A stretch of 8,676 bases of DNA from positions 30,963-39,638 of the forward strand of contig CP070828.1 of assembly GCA_020344715.1 (NCBI GenBank), given 5' to 3'. Below are positions 1 to 5,150 of the stretch, piece after piece. Both the position numbers and the translations under genes were made by a program. The stretch comes from Candidatus Bathyarchaeota archaeon (GTDB taxonomy: Archaea; Thermoproteota; Bathyarchaeia; Bathyarchaeales; Bathyarchaeaceae). The notes beneath the pieces were generated by a model that worked only from the letters and a program-made list of their open reading frames with translations, was not told the origin of the DNA and did no database searches. Within the stretch, counting starts at the first letter, position 1; each line of letters starts with the position of its first letter.

Positions 1-198
1 AAATATGGCGACTAGAAGCTCAGGTGTGGATGTAATGACAGAAAGAAGGGCGAAGCCCACGGAGGTTTCACTGAGACGAGTGAACAACATGAAATTCTCC
101 ACAGCCAGTATAACATAGCGTGATGCGTAGGCTAGCACAGCCATGGAGACCCCCAGTGTCAGAAGAGCGATAGCCAAATCTGTGAATTTCGACACCAC
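1..198 (-). CDS. Sodium/calcium exchanger family (CaCA) membrane protein, N-terminal part, cut by window edge
   Basis: Only the first 66 codons are in the window; the gene continues off the left edge. The translation is a hydrophobic first membrane segment (about residues 6-28) followed by a second one that ends in GFALLSVITSTPEL. That is the alpha-1 repeat signature of CaCA antiporters (G-x-x-L-x-S-x-x-T-S-x-P-E-L), where the acidic residue binds the cation. The family exchanges Ca2+ or another cation for Na+ or H+ across the cytoplasmic membrane. An in-frame TAA lies at 223-225. The two adjacent GTG codons at 198 and 195 are the only usual starts that keep the first helix whole, and a TTTTTAAG box about 28 bases upstream fits a leaderless GTG. 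An ATA at 210-208 sits at better ribosome-site spacing from AAGGAG but is a rare start. It is related to the complete CaCA gene at 1880-2824 yet clearly divergent, so it is not a recent duplicate. The actual ion is unknown. Confidence 0.8.
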   Translation of the reverse strand, partial: MVSKFTDLAIALLTLGVSMAVLAYASRYVILAVENFMLFTRLSETSVGFALLSVITSTPELLVAIF

Positions 199-220
199 AG
201 CAGAGTTTATCGAACCTTCT

Positions 221-229
221 CCTTAAAAA
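221..229 (-). promoter_or_regulatory. Candidate TATA box for the minus-strand CaCA gene
   Basis: Reading the minus strand, TTTTTAAGG is centred about 28 bases before the GTG at 198, the usual archaeal TATA-to-transcription-start distance, so the transcript could be leaderless. The same stretch continues into AAGGAGAAGG, which also resembles a ribosome-binding site, so its role is ambiguous. Confidence 0.35.
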
Positions 230-330
230 CACTTGATATCGCCAACATTAATTCAAGTCTTTAGACTACAATGAAATCTTTCCTTTCAGTTTTCACCAAA
301 GAACTATATTATTGGGATACCGACCTGAAA

Positions 331-342
331 ATGCTTAAATTG
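331..342 (+). promoter_or_regulatory. Candidate TATA box for the glutaredoxin-reductase operon
   Basis: ATGCTTAAATTG contains a CTTAAAT core about 26 bases before position 363, which would give a leader of only a few bases ahead of the ATG at 371. A second candidate, CTATATTA at 304-311, would start transcription near 332. The upstream half of this divergent region also holds a 5-bp inverted repeat, AGTCT-TT-AGACT (256-267). Confidence 0.35.
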
Positions 343-370
343 AACAAAGAGGGTGAAATCAAGGGGAAAA

Positions 371-655
371 ATGCAAACAACAAAGGTTCCGGGTGAAAAC
401 AACAAGCATCGAGTCCTCATGTATGCTCTCAGTACTTGCGGGTGGTGCAAACAAGCGAAGAGATTTCTGCGAGATCATGGCATCGAATTTGAGTATATTG
501 ATGTTGATCTGTGCGGCCTAGAAGACCGAGAACGAATAAGAAGAGACATTCTGGGCCGAGGAGGACGTCTCAGCTATCCTACAATAATTGTGGACAACAC
601 AGTCTTGATCACTAGTTTTCAAGAAGATAGGATCCGAGAGGCTTTAGAAATTTGA
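371..655 (+). CDS. Glutaredoxin/NrdH-like small thiol-disulfide redox protein
   Basis: A 94-residue thioredoxin-fold protein, the usual glutaredoxin size. After a short polar N-terminus it shows strand HRVLMYAL, the redox motif CGWC (residues 23-26), a helix, strand FEYIDVD, and the cis-proline segment SYPTII (Pro70) that faces the active site. It ends in a last helix after TSFQEDRI, as NrdH-type proteins do. It should carry electrons as a dithiol to target disulfides such as ribonucleotide reductase or peroxidase partners in the cytoplasm. I chose ATG 371, which has AGGGG just upstream; an in-frame GTG at 353 would add six residues, but a purine-rich ribosome site directly abuts it. The stop codon overlaps the start of the disulfide reductase gene (TTGA), so the two are co-translated and probably form a reductase-redoxin pair. 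CGWC differs from the CPYC of classical glutaredoxins. The family call is firm; the partner is inferred. Confidence 0.88.
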   Translation: MQTTKVPGENNKHRVLMYALSTCGWCKQAKRFLRDHGIEFEYIDVDLCGLEDRERIRRDILGRGGRLSYPTIIVDNTVLITSFQEDRIREALEI

Positions 656-1179
656 CCAATCTGCAGAAAGTGAGACAACGGGCAGAAAGTGATGCAAGAA
701 GCCGGGGCTATTATTTGAATCCTGATGGGGAGTTTCTCAACCATCTTCTTGAAGGACTTCGGCAAAACGAAGAGCGGTATGACTACCCTTCTTGTCCATG
801 TAGGATCTCGTGCGGAGAGTTTGAGGCTGACAGGGATATCGTCTGTCCATGTGACTATCGTGATATCGACGTTGAAGAGTATGGTTGCTGTTACTGCGCG
901 CTTTACGTCAGAAGGGACGTATATGAAGGAAAAGCCCCAATACGTCCAATTCCAGAGCGTAGACCTCAGGAGAAGCTAGAGCAAGCCTACGCATTTTCTC
1001 CGGTGACCTCGACTGAGAATTTGGCTAAAGGGGCCTCGACTATTGTCGAGTCTTCTGGGGTTAAGACAAGGTTGTGGTACTGCAAGCAGTGTGGGTACGT
1101 GTGCTTCCGTGAAGAGCCACCATATATCTGCCCCATATGCAAGGCCAAGAGGAAGATGTTTGACGAAATAAGGCTATAA
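652..1179 (+). CDS. Ferredoxin:thioredoxin reductase catalytic-type protein fused to a C-terminal rubredoxin domain (ferredoxin:disulfide reductase)
   Basis: A 175-residue protein. Residues 1 to about 95 are the FTR catalytic (beta) domain: YYLNPD near residue 20, then CPC (48-50), CPCDYR (65-70) and GCCYCALYV (78-86). These cysteines bind the 4Fe-4S cluster and form the redox-active disulfide. An extra Cys54 lies between the first two motifs. After a linker, residues 142-175 form a rubredoxin-like Fe(Cys)4 domain: WYCKQC (CxxC, 144-147) and CPIC (160-163), similar to the C-terminal domain of rubrerythrin. Methanogens have this architecture as ferredoxin:disulfide reductase, which takes electrons one at a time from ferredoxin and reduces a redoxin disulfide. 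No FTR alpha (variable) subunit is nearby, as expected for the archaeal form. The start is TTG at 652, overlapping the glutaredoxin stop; an internal ATG would cut the N-terminal helix. Its natural substrate is probably the preceding redoxin. Confidence 0.92.
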   Translation: MTNLQKVRQRAESDARSRGYYLNPDGEFLNHLLEGLRQNEERYDYPSCPCRISCGEFEADRDIVCPCDYRDIDVEEYGCCYCALYVRRDVYEGKAPIRPIPERRPQEKLEQAYAFSPVTSTENLAKGASTIVESSGVKTRLWYCKQCGYVCFREEPPYICPICKAKRKMFDEIRL

Positions 1180-1250
1180 CAGAAACTCACGACGTTGACT
1201 CAGTGACTATTTGGTTAGAGATTCTGAAAACCTGTTCGCGAGGATTCTGC

Positions 1251-1505
1251 CTAGGCTCCCAACATAGTAGTGAGCAGATACAAGGATGGATCGAAATCTT
1301 CTTCGAGGAGTTTCTGAAGAACGTCACATATCATTTTCATTCTTAGCTTGTTAGTTTGGTCTCCTGAGAAAGCGTCTTTTTCCAAATGGTTTAGGATTTG
1401 ACTTCTGATGTTTTCTCTAGTTTCCGCTTCTACTTCTTTCTCTTTGAGGTCATCCAAGAACTCGTGCAGTGTCATCTCCCCGAATCTTTTCCTTGTTGAC
1501 AACAT
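1251..1505 (-). CDS. Small helical protein of unknown function
   Basis: An 84-residue ORF rich in charged residues (TLHEFLDDLKEKEVEAETR and similar), predicted by eye to be almost entirely alpha-helical, without membrane segment, cysteine cluster or recognisable motif; it ends in a more hydrophobic tail (SLYLLTTMLGA). I do not recognise a family. The ATG at 1505 is preferred because an AT-rich TATA-like box (1530-1539) lies about 29 bases upstream and no ribosome site is present, which fits a leaderless transcript. The in-frame ATGs at 1532 and 1523 fall inside that box, so they are unlikely. ATG at 1448-1446 (MTLHEF) is a shorter alternative with GGGGAG directly abutting it. The gene converges with the disulfide reductase and diverges from the CaCA exchanger. 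Amphipathic pattern and codon coherence favour a real gene, but the evidence is moderate. Confidence 0.5.
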   Translation of the reverse strand: MLSTRKRFGEMTLHEFLDDLKEKEVEAETRENIRSQILNHLEKDAFSGDQTNKLRMKMICDVLQKLLEEDFDPSLYLLTTMLGA

Positions 1506-1528
1506 ACATTTGTATATATACATATATA

Positions 1529-1541
1529 GCATATATATTCG
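1529..1541. promoter_or_regulatory. AT-rich TATA region serving two divergent transcripts
   Basis: The stretch 1511-1541 is a run of TATATA-like steps. On the minus strand it lies about 29 bases before the small gene's ATG at 1505. On the plus strand a TATATATT core centred near 1534 would start a transcript around 1560, giving the CaCA gene an mRNA leader of roughly 320 bases. Bidirectional use is inferred from spacing alone. Confidence 0.4.
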
Positions 1542-1559
1542 TTGTGTGAACGCGCGGAT

Positions 1560-1879
1560 TTTCAGAACTTGAAAGTCGTGAAGGCTAGGAGAAACGGTAC
1601 AGAGAAGGGCCTCCGGCGCCTACGAGGTTTGTGTAAGGTAGCTGTCTGATGATTGTCTCCTCTCCTGCAGACAATCGCAAGGGGTTTTTCGTGCGCGTAG
1701 GCTTTGGAGCCATAACGAAACAACAGATTAGCGAAGGGCTCCAAGGAATCCAAGGATGCAAAAGAAAAGAGTTCAGACCTAGCAAGCAGCTTGAAATATG
1801 CCTTCCATTTATTACAAATGATAAAGCCAATGTAAAAGGGATAATGGTTGGGCCCAGCAACCCGTGTAGGTGTTCGCGT
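1560..1879 (+). promoter_or_regulatory. Inter-gene stretch with several strong inverted repeats; candidate structured leader of the CaCA gene
   Basis: About 345 bases separate the small minus-strand gene from the CaCA start. On the plus strand the stretch can form four helices: GCCTACG (1618-1624) with CGTAGGC (1696-1702); inside it GATTGTCT (1651-1658) with AGACAATC (1669-1676); then TTGGAGCC (1704-1711) with GGCTCCAA (1737-1744); and GGTTG (1846-1850) with CAACC (1858-1862), immediately before the ribosome site AGGTG at 1868. A competing short hairpin, CCTC (1610-1613) with GAGG (1624-1627), overlaps the first helix. I looked for tRNA, SRP RNA, RNase P RNA and fluoride-riboswitch signatures and found none. 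It may be a riboswitch-like leader or a separate small RNA. The reading frame of the CaCA gene also happens to stay open across 1649-1879. Confidence 0.35.
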
Positions 1880-2824
1880 ATGAATTTGTATAGCTTGCCT
1901 TTGCTGGCAATCTCTTTGTTTCTTATTGGAATTGTCAGCGACAGAATTATCAGATATACCCTAGCGTTGTCTAGAGCCTTTGGCCTGTCTGAGATCGCAG
2001 CCGGCTTTATTCTGTTGTCGGTAACAACCTCCTTACCTGAGCTCTCAGTTTCCACCATTGCCTCTTTGGCAGATCAAGGTGGGTTATCAGTTGGCAATGT
2101 CTTGGGATCTAATGTTGCGAATCTCACGATAATCATCGGATTAGCCGTTTTCTTCAGTAGAACTGAAATTCTTATCAAGGGACAATCTCAGAAAGAGCTT
2201 GTACAATTTCTTTTTCTATCTTCTATTATACCTCTGTTCATAGTCCAAAGAGGTAGTTTGGGTCCAATACTTGGTCTTGTTCTTCTGATACTATTCGTTT
2301 ACTTCAGCGTGACGATCTCCCGGAAGACTGAGAAGACCAAACCACTTGGATATGCTGCAAAAAGCACAGCAATAGTTGGGCTCAAATTCATTGTTTGCCT
2401 CGTAGTCATAATATCGCTGTCGAAACTAGTGGTCGACAGCTCTGTCGACATTACACAGTCTGTGAGTTTGCCCCCTTCTATCATAGGAGCAACCATCGTC
2501 GCGCTTGGAACTTCTCTTCCAGAACTTGCGACAACCATACAGGCATTAAAGAAAAAATTCTTCGAAATGGCTCTTGGGAATCTTCTTGGAAGTTGCATAA
2601 CGAACATTACTCTCATTCTAGGAGTCTCCTCACTGATTTCATTCTCTGAAGTCAGTGTTCTAGCCGTTGAAAGTATCATGTTCTATGTTCTGCTTTCTTC
2701 ACTAAGTGTTTGGTATATGATCAGTTCAAGCGAGATCATTAGCAAAAAGGGAGCGTTCTTCTTGCTAGTCGTATACATCATATTTGTCCTTCAACAAACA
2801 GGTATATCGATATTTGTTATTTGA
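1880..2824 (+). CDS. Sodium/calcium exchanger family (CaCA) antiporter, complete
   Basis: A 314-residue integral membrane protein with the two inverted halves of the CaCA superfamily. The alpha-1 repeat has GFILLSVTTSLPEL (residues 42-55) followed by GNVLGSNVANL (72-82). The alpha-2 repeat has GATIVALGTSLPEL (203-216) followed by GNLLGSCITNITLILG (233-248). The two glutamates of the PEL motifs and the Asn/Ser of the GS-x-x-x-N motifs form the cation site. About ten membrane segments are visible, with a short charged loop near residues 148-160 between the halves. Size and lack of a large cytosolic loop match prokaryotic YrbG/NCX_Mj-type exchangers. It should extrude Ca2+ against Na+ or H+ in the cytoplasmic membrane. 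The ATG at 1880 is chosen because AGGTG lies seven bases upstream and the first helix begins there; the frame is open back to 1649, but that extension resembles no exchanger. Confidence 0.92.
   Translation: MNLYSLPLLAISLFLIGIVSDRIIRYTLALSRAFGLSEIAAGFILLSVTTSLPELSVSTIASLADQGGLSVGNVLGSNVANLTIIIGLAVFFSRTEILIKGQSQKELVQFLFLSSIIPLFIVQRGSLGPILGLVLLILFVYFSVTISRKTEKTKPLGYAAKSTAIVGLKFIVCLVVIISLSKLVVDSSVDITQSVSLPPSIIGATIVALGTSLPELATTIQALKKKFFEMALGNLLGSCITNITLILGVSSLISFSEVSVLAVESIMFYVLLSSLSVWYMISSSEIISKKGAFFLLVVYIIFVLQQTGISIFVI
2432..2449. repeat. Perfect 8-bp inverted repeat inside the CaCA gene
   Basis: GTCGACAG (2432-2439), a 2-base spacer, and CTGTCGAC (2442-2449). A third arm, GCTGTCGA at 2416-2423, can pair instead with TCGACAGC (2433-2440), so two hairpins are mutually exclusive. 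The encoded residues (about 180-191) lie just before the second half of the exchanger, in a loop where sequence is probably free to vary. Confidence 0.5.
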
Positions 2825-2847
2825 GGAACGCAACTCCTTGTCTATGA

Positions 2848-2865
2848 ATGAGAGCGTTTTCTCAT
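2848..2865. terminator. Hairpin between convergent CaCA and MgtE genes
   Basis: ATGAGA (2848-2853), a 6-base loop and TCTCAT (2860-2865) lie in the 49-base gap between two stop codons. The loop carries TTTT on the plus strand. Archaeal termination usually relies on T-runs rather than hairpins, so this is only a candidate bidirectional end. Confidence 0.25.
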
Positions 2866-2873
2866 GTCACGTG

Positions 2874-3872
2874 TCACACTAGGCCGAAAAGTGACAGCAG
2901 AAGTGAAGCTATACTGAAGTATATCGTTACAGTAGCAACATCACTTATCATTGTAGCAAAGGGTCCAGATGCAACGGCCGGATCGATGCTGGCTTTCTTG
3001 AACAGGAAAGGAAAACCTGTTGAAATGAATACAGCAGAGATGACGCTGATGAACATGGAAAGTCCAACAATGAACCCTAGCGTAGAGTTTCGCCAACCCA
3101 CAAGGGCAATTGCTGAAAGCAGCAATCCTGATGTCATCGCCAGAGCAAGCGCAATTATGAATTCCCTGACAAAATAGGCCTTCAATGAAAGCTGTGGATC
3201 TAGCGCAATGCTGCGGACAGTCAGAGTCTCTGATTGAGTGCCTACCGCATCGCTTAGATATGCCAGAACTGGGGCGAATGCTGCCAGTGCGAGCAAAGTA
3301 TTCAAAACGTGCTCAAAACTGCTTATTATAGAGGCAGTAATTGTTCCTCCCAGAACTCCTATGATCAACCATGGCAGTCTTGTTTTTATCATTGTTTTTG
3401 CTGAAGATTTGATCGTAGTATACTCCTTTCCGACCTTGTGGAATATCCCGCCAAATTTGAAGATATCATCACGAACTTCTTCATTGAATACCTGAAGAAG
3501 GGTGTCATACGGTACAATCCCGAGAAGGTGTCTTTCCCTATCAACAACTGGTATTGCCTTTATCTTGTTGGAGAGGGCGAGATAGATCAATCTTTCCTGA
3601 TGTGTCAGAGGTCGTGCAACAACCAGCTTCTTTTCCATAATTTCCTCAACGCTAGCGTCTTTTTTGGAAGTATAGAGTTCCTTGATAGAGATTACACCTT
3701 TTAGCACGTTGTCATCGTCAACGACATACAAGTAGTCTATTGTGTCAAACACATCTGCTTTGTCCAGAAGTAGCTTCTCTGCATCTCTGATCTGCCCGCC
3801 GATCTTCACTCGGGGGAATGCTGTAACCATTCTGCTTCCAGCAGTTTTTTGGGAATACATCTTTCTTTGCAT
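2874..3872 (-). CDS. MgtE-type Mg2+ channel/transporter with two CBS domains, lacking the N domain
   Basis: A 332-residue protein. Residues about 14-72 and 73-130 form a CBS-domain pair (YLYVVDDDNVLKGVISIKEL; IPVVDRERHLLGIVPYDTLL), which senses intracellular Mg2+ in this family. A connecting helix follows, and residues 165-332 form the five-helix pore. Its signatures are PVLAYLSDAVGTQS (201-214) and DPAVASGPFATMISD (298-312 region); the Asp311 position corresponds to the conserved pore aspartate of bacterial MgtE. The roughly 130-residue N domain that gates the well-studied bacterial channel is absent; the CBS pair starts almost at the N-terminus, as in other archaeal members. The channel brings Mg2+ into the cell as a dimer. 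ATG 3872 lies about 27 bases from an ATATAAAC box with no ribosome site, which points to a leaderless mRNA. It is convergent with the CaCA gene. A second, unrelated Mg2+ channel (CorA) lies 1.3 kb away. Confidence 0.93.
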   Translation of the reverse strand: MQRKMYSQKTAGSRMVTAFPRVKIGGQIRDAEKLLLDKADVFDTIDYLYVVDDDNVLKGVISIKELYTSKKDASVEEIMEKKLVVARPLTHQERLIYLALSNKIKAIPVVDRERHLLGIVPYDTLLQVFNEEVRDDIFKFGGIFHKVGKEYTTIKSSAKTMIKTRLPWLIIGVLGGTITASIISSFEHVLNTLLALAAFAPVLAYLSDAVGTQSETLTVRSIALDPQLSLKAYFVREFIIALALAMTSGLLLSAIALVGWRNSTLGFIVGLSMFISVISAVFISTGFPFLFKKASIDPAVASGPFATMISDVATVTIYFSIASLLLSLFGLV

Positions 3873-3890
3873 GATTGAATTTATTCAATC
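3873..3890. promoter_or_regulatory. Palindromic operator candidate at the MgtE start
   Basis: GATTGAAT-TT-ATTCAATC is a perfect 8-bp inverted repeat with a 2-base centre, placed directly before the MgtE start codon and downstream of its TATA box. A dimeric repressor bound here would block transcription initiation. Its centre, TTTATT, is also spaced about 28 bases from the plus-strand ATG at 3910. Size and symmetry fit a winged-helix metal regulator, but the protein is unknown and none is encoded nearby. Confidence 0.5.
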
Positions 3891-3893
3891 GCC

Positions 3894-3902
3894 GTTTATA
3901 TG
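3894..3902 (-). promoter_or_regulatory. TATA box of the MgtE gene
   Basis: The minus strand reads CATATAAAC, centred about 27 bases before the MgtE ATG at 3872. That distance places the transcription start at or next to the start codon, so translation is probably leaderless. Confidence 0.55.
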
Positions 3903-3909
3903 AGCTTTC

Positions 3910-4164
3910 ATGGAAGCAGGTGAGAAGAAGCTTCTTGACGCAGCGCCCGATCCATCCAATGTCGAGTCAACAAGATTGGTTCGACTTCAATTCCCGATTC
4001 GCAAGATTGATTCAGTCAGATTCTGGTTTGTGGAGAGCTATGGGCTCATCGATTTGTGGTTTGGTGAGGATAATTGCTCAAATATTCAATTTTTCCATCA
4101 CACCTGTATAAGTGCTTCTCTATGGTGTTATGCGTGGATGACCAGTTCTTCTCCTTGTATATGA
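3910..4164 (+). CDS. Doubtful small ORF divergent from MgtE
   Basis: An 84-codon open frame beginning with an acidic, protein-like stretch (MEAGEKKLLDAAPDPSNVES) and ending in a tryptophan- and cysteine-rich tail that does not look like a folded protein. There is no ribosome site. The only support is a TTTATT element about 28 bases upstream, inside the MgtE palindrome, which would allow a leaderless transcript. The whole 3903-4266 interval otherwise holds no recognisable gene. It contains a palindrome, AAGAAGCTTCTT (3925-3936), and a hairpin with arms CTTCTCC (4148-4154) and GGAGAAG (4173-4179). The ORF may be spurious or a decayed gene. Confidence 0.18.
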   Translation: MEAGEKKLLDAAPDPSNVESTRLVRLQFPIRKIDSVRFWFVESYGLIDLWFGEDNCSNIQFFHHTCISASLWCYAWMTSSSPCI

Positions 4165-4223
4165 GCAAGGTTGGAGAAGCTGTTTCTAGCGACAATCAGA
4201 AGCAGATTATAATAATCCAGATG

Positions 4224-4232
4224 CATTATAAC
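4224..4232 (+). promoter_or_regulatory. Candidate TATA box of the MscS gene
   Basis: CATTATAAC is centred near 4228, which would start transcription near 4254, about a dozen bases before the ATG at 4267. That short leader would contain the purine-rich GGAAGGTG (4257-4264) ribosome site. Confidence 0.35.
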
Positions 4233-4266
4233 ACCAATAGCGAACAGCTCAGTTGAGGAAGGTGAG

Positions 4267-5070
4267 ATGGGTCTGTTGGACGATTTCTTGGGATGGGTAT
4301 TCTCTAATTTGGGCAGAATCGTGATATCAGCGGTGGCGATCATCGTGATTTCTGTTGTGTATAGGCTCCTCACGAGACAGATAGCAAAATTGAAAGAACA
4401 GCGGAAGCTTGAAGAAAACGTTGCTTTCGCTTTGAGAAGAATCTCTCAGTGGATAGCTGGGTTAGCGGTCATAGTTGTTGTCATTGCCCAATTTGGTGTT
4501 GAGGTTGGTTTAATTGCTGGTTTGTTAGCCCTTGCTGGCGGGACAATCATAGGCTTTGCCGCAATGAACACTCTAGGTAATGCTATCGCTGGCATAATTG
4601 TGATGACGAGTAGACCATTCCAAATCGGGGATAGGATCTATTTCAATGGTCAGTTTGCTGATGTGGAAGCGGTGGATCTAATTTACACAAGAATGAGAAC
4701 GTTGGATAACGTTCTTGTTTCAGTTCCGAATCAAGAATTGCTGAAGTCGGAAATTGATGATTATGGAAAAAAGACAAATGTGAGGAGAAGCTGTTCAATC
4801 ACGGCTGGATATGAGCTGGCCCCAAAAGACGTGGAAACTCCTCTGCTAGAAGCTGCAGACAAAGTGGATGGAGTGCTGAGAGACCCAAAACCGTATGTTT
4901 GGATCACTGAGTTCGGTGATTATTCAGTTGAACACACTCTCTATGTGTTCGTTAACCAGATAAAACGGCTGCCAAAAATTGATGCTGATCTCAGGAGGGC
5001 TGTCTTGGAAACATGTCGACATCATGGAATCGACATCAGCACGCCTCAGCTATTGCGGAGAGTAGACTGA
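4267..5070 (+). CDS. MscS-family small-conductance mechanosensitive ion channel
   Basis: A 267-residue protein with the minimal three-helix MscS layout: TM1 about 17-36, TM2 about 61-78, and the pore-lining TM3 about 80-112, rich in Gly and Ala (GLLALAGGTIIGFAAMNTLGN). It is followed by the family signature SRPFQIGDRI (115-124), where the chain turns into the beta domain, and by VSVPNQELL (151-159). The rest is the mixed alpha/beta C-terminal vestibule. It opens on membrane tension and releases small solutes during hypo-osmotic shock, acting as a heptamer in the cytoplasmic membrane. ATG 4267 follows a GGAAGGTG ribosome site. CorA lies 80 bases downstream in the same direction with a possible TATA box of its own, so co-transcription is uncertain. 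The family call is firm; the charged cytosolic link TRQIAKLKEQRKLEE between TM1 and TM2 is typical. Confidence 0.94.
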   Translation: MGLLDDFLGWVFSNLGRIVISAVAIIVISVVYRLLTRQIAKLKEQRKLEENVAFALRRISQWIAGLAVIVVVIAQFGVEVGLIAGLLALAGGTIIGFAAMNTLGNAIAGIIVMTSRPFQIGDRIYFNGQFADVEAVDLIYTRMRTLDNVLVSVPNQELLKSEIDDYGKKTNVRRSCSITAGYELAPKDVETPLLEAADKVDGVLRDPKPYVWITEFGDYSVEHTLYVFVNQIKRLPKIDADLRRAVLETCRHHGIDISTPQLLRRVD

Positions 5071-5110
5071 AAGCAGTCATTCATGAATCTCAGTGAAATC
5101 AAATTTGAAA

Positions 5111-5120
5111 ACTTATTAAT
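5111..5120 (+). promoter_or_regulatory. Candidate TATA box of the CorA gene
   Basis: ACTTATTAAT lies between the MscS stop and the CorA gene; transcription would start near 5141, about ten bases before the ATT codon at 5151. This spacing is one argument for the upstream CorA start. Confidence 0.35.
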
Positions 5121-5150
5121 CAACTGGAGAAAAACCTGCTTAGGGGTGGG

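Noticed and set aside
208..210. ATA as the start codon of the left CaCA gene
   Set aside because: It has good spacing from AAGGAG, but a leaderless GTG at 198, placed correctly from a TATA-like box, explains the gene without a rare codon.
1035..1050. Inverted repeat CTCGAC-TATT-GTCGAG inside the disulfide reductase gene
   Set aside because: A single 6-bp repeat in the linker between the two domains, with no promoter or site context; probably chance.
1603..1680. CTGATGA followed by CTCCT, similar to the 3' part of the fluoride riboswitch, and similar to a C/D RNA C box
   Set aside because: The fluoride motif's 5' half (GG-x-GATGG) is missing and the bases between the two parts do not fit; no paired D box is placed as a C/D guide RNA needs.
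1771..1795. AAGCAGC near GTTCAG, recalling SRP RNA helix 8
   Set aside because: There is no GNAR tetraloop hairpin between the two parts and the flanking stem does not pair.
1585..2058. 157-codon minus-strand open frame overlapping the CaCA gene start
   Set aside because: It runs antisense to a clearly conserved exchanger and has no ribosome site or recognisable protein features.
3972..3992. GGTTCGACTTC, resembling a tRNA T-arm
   Set aside because: The stem ends in a G-T pair where G-C is expected, and no acceptor stem, D-arm or anticodon arm can be found around it.
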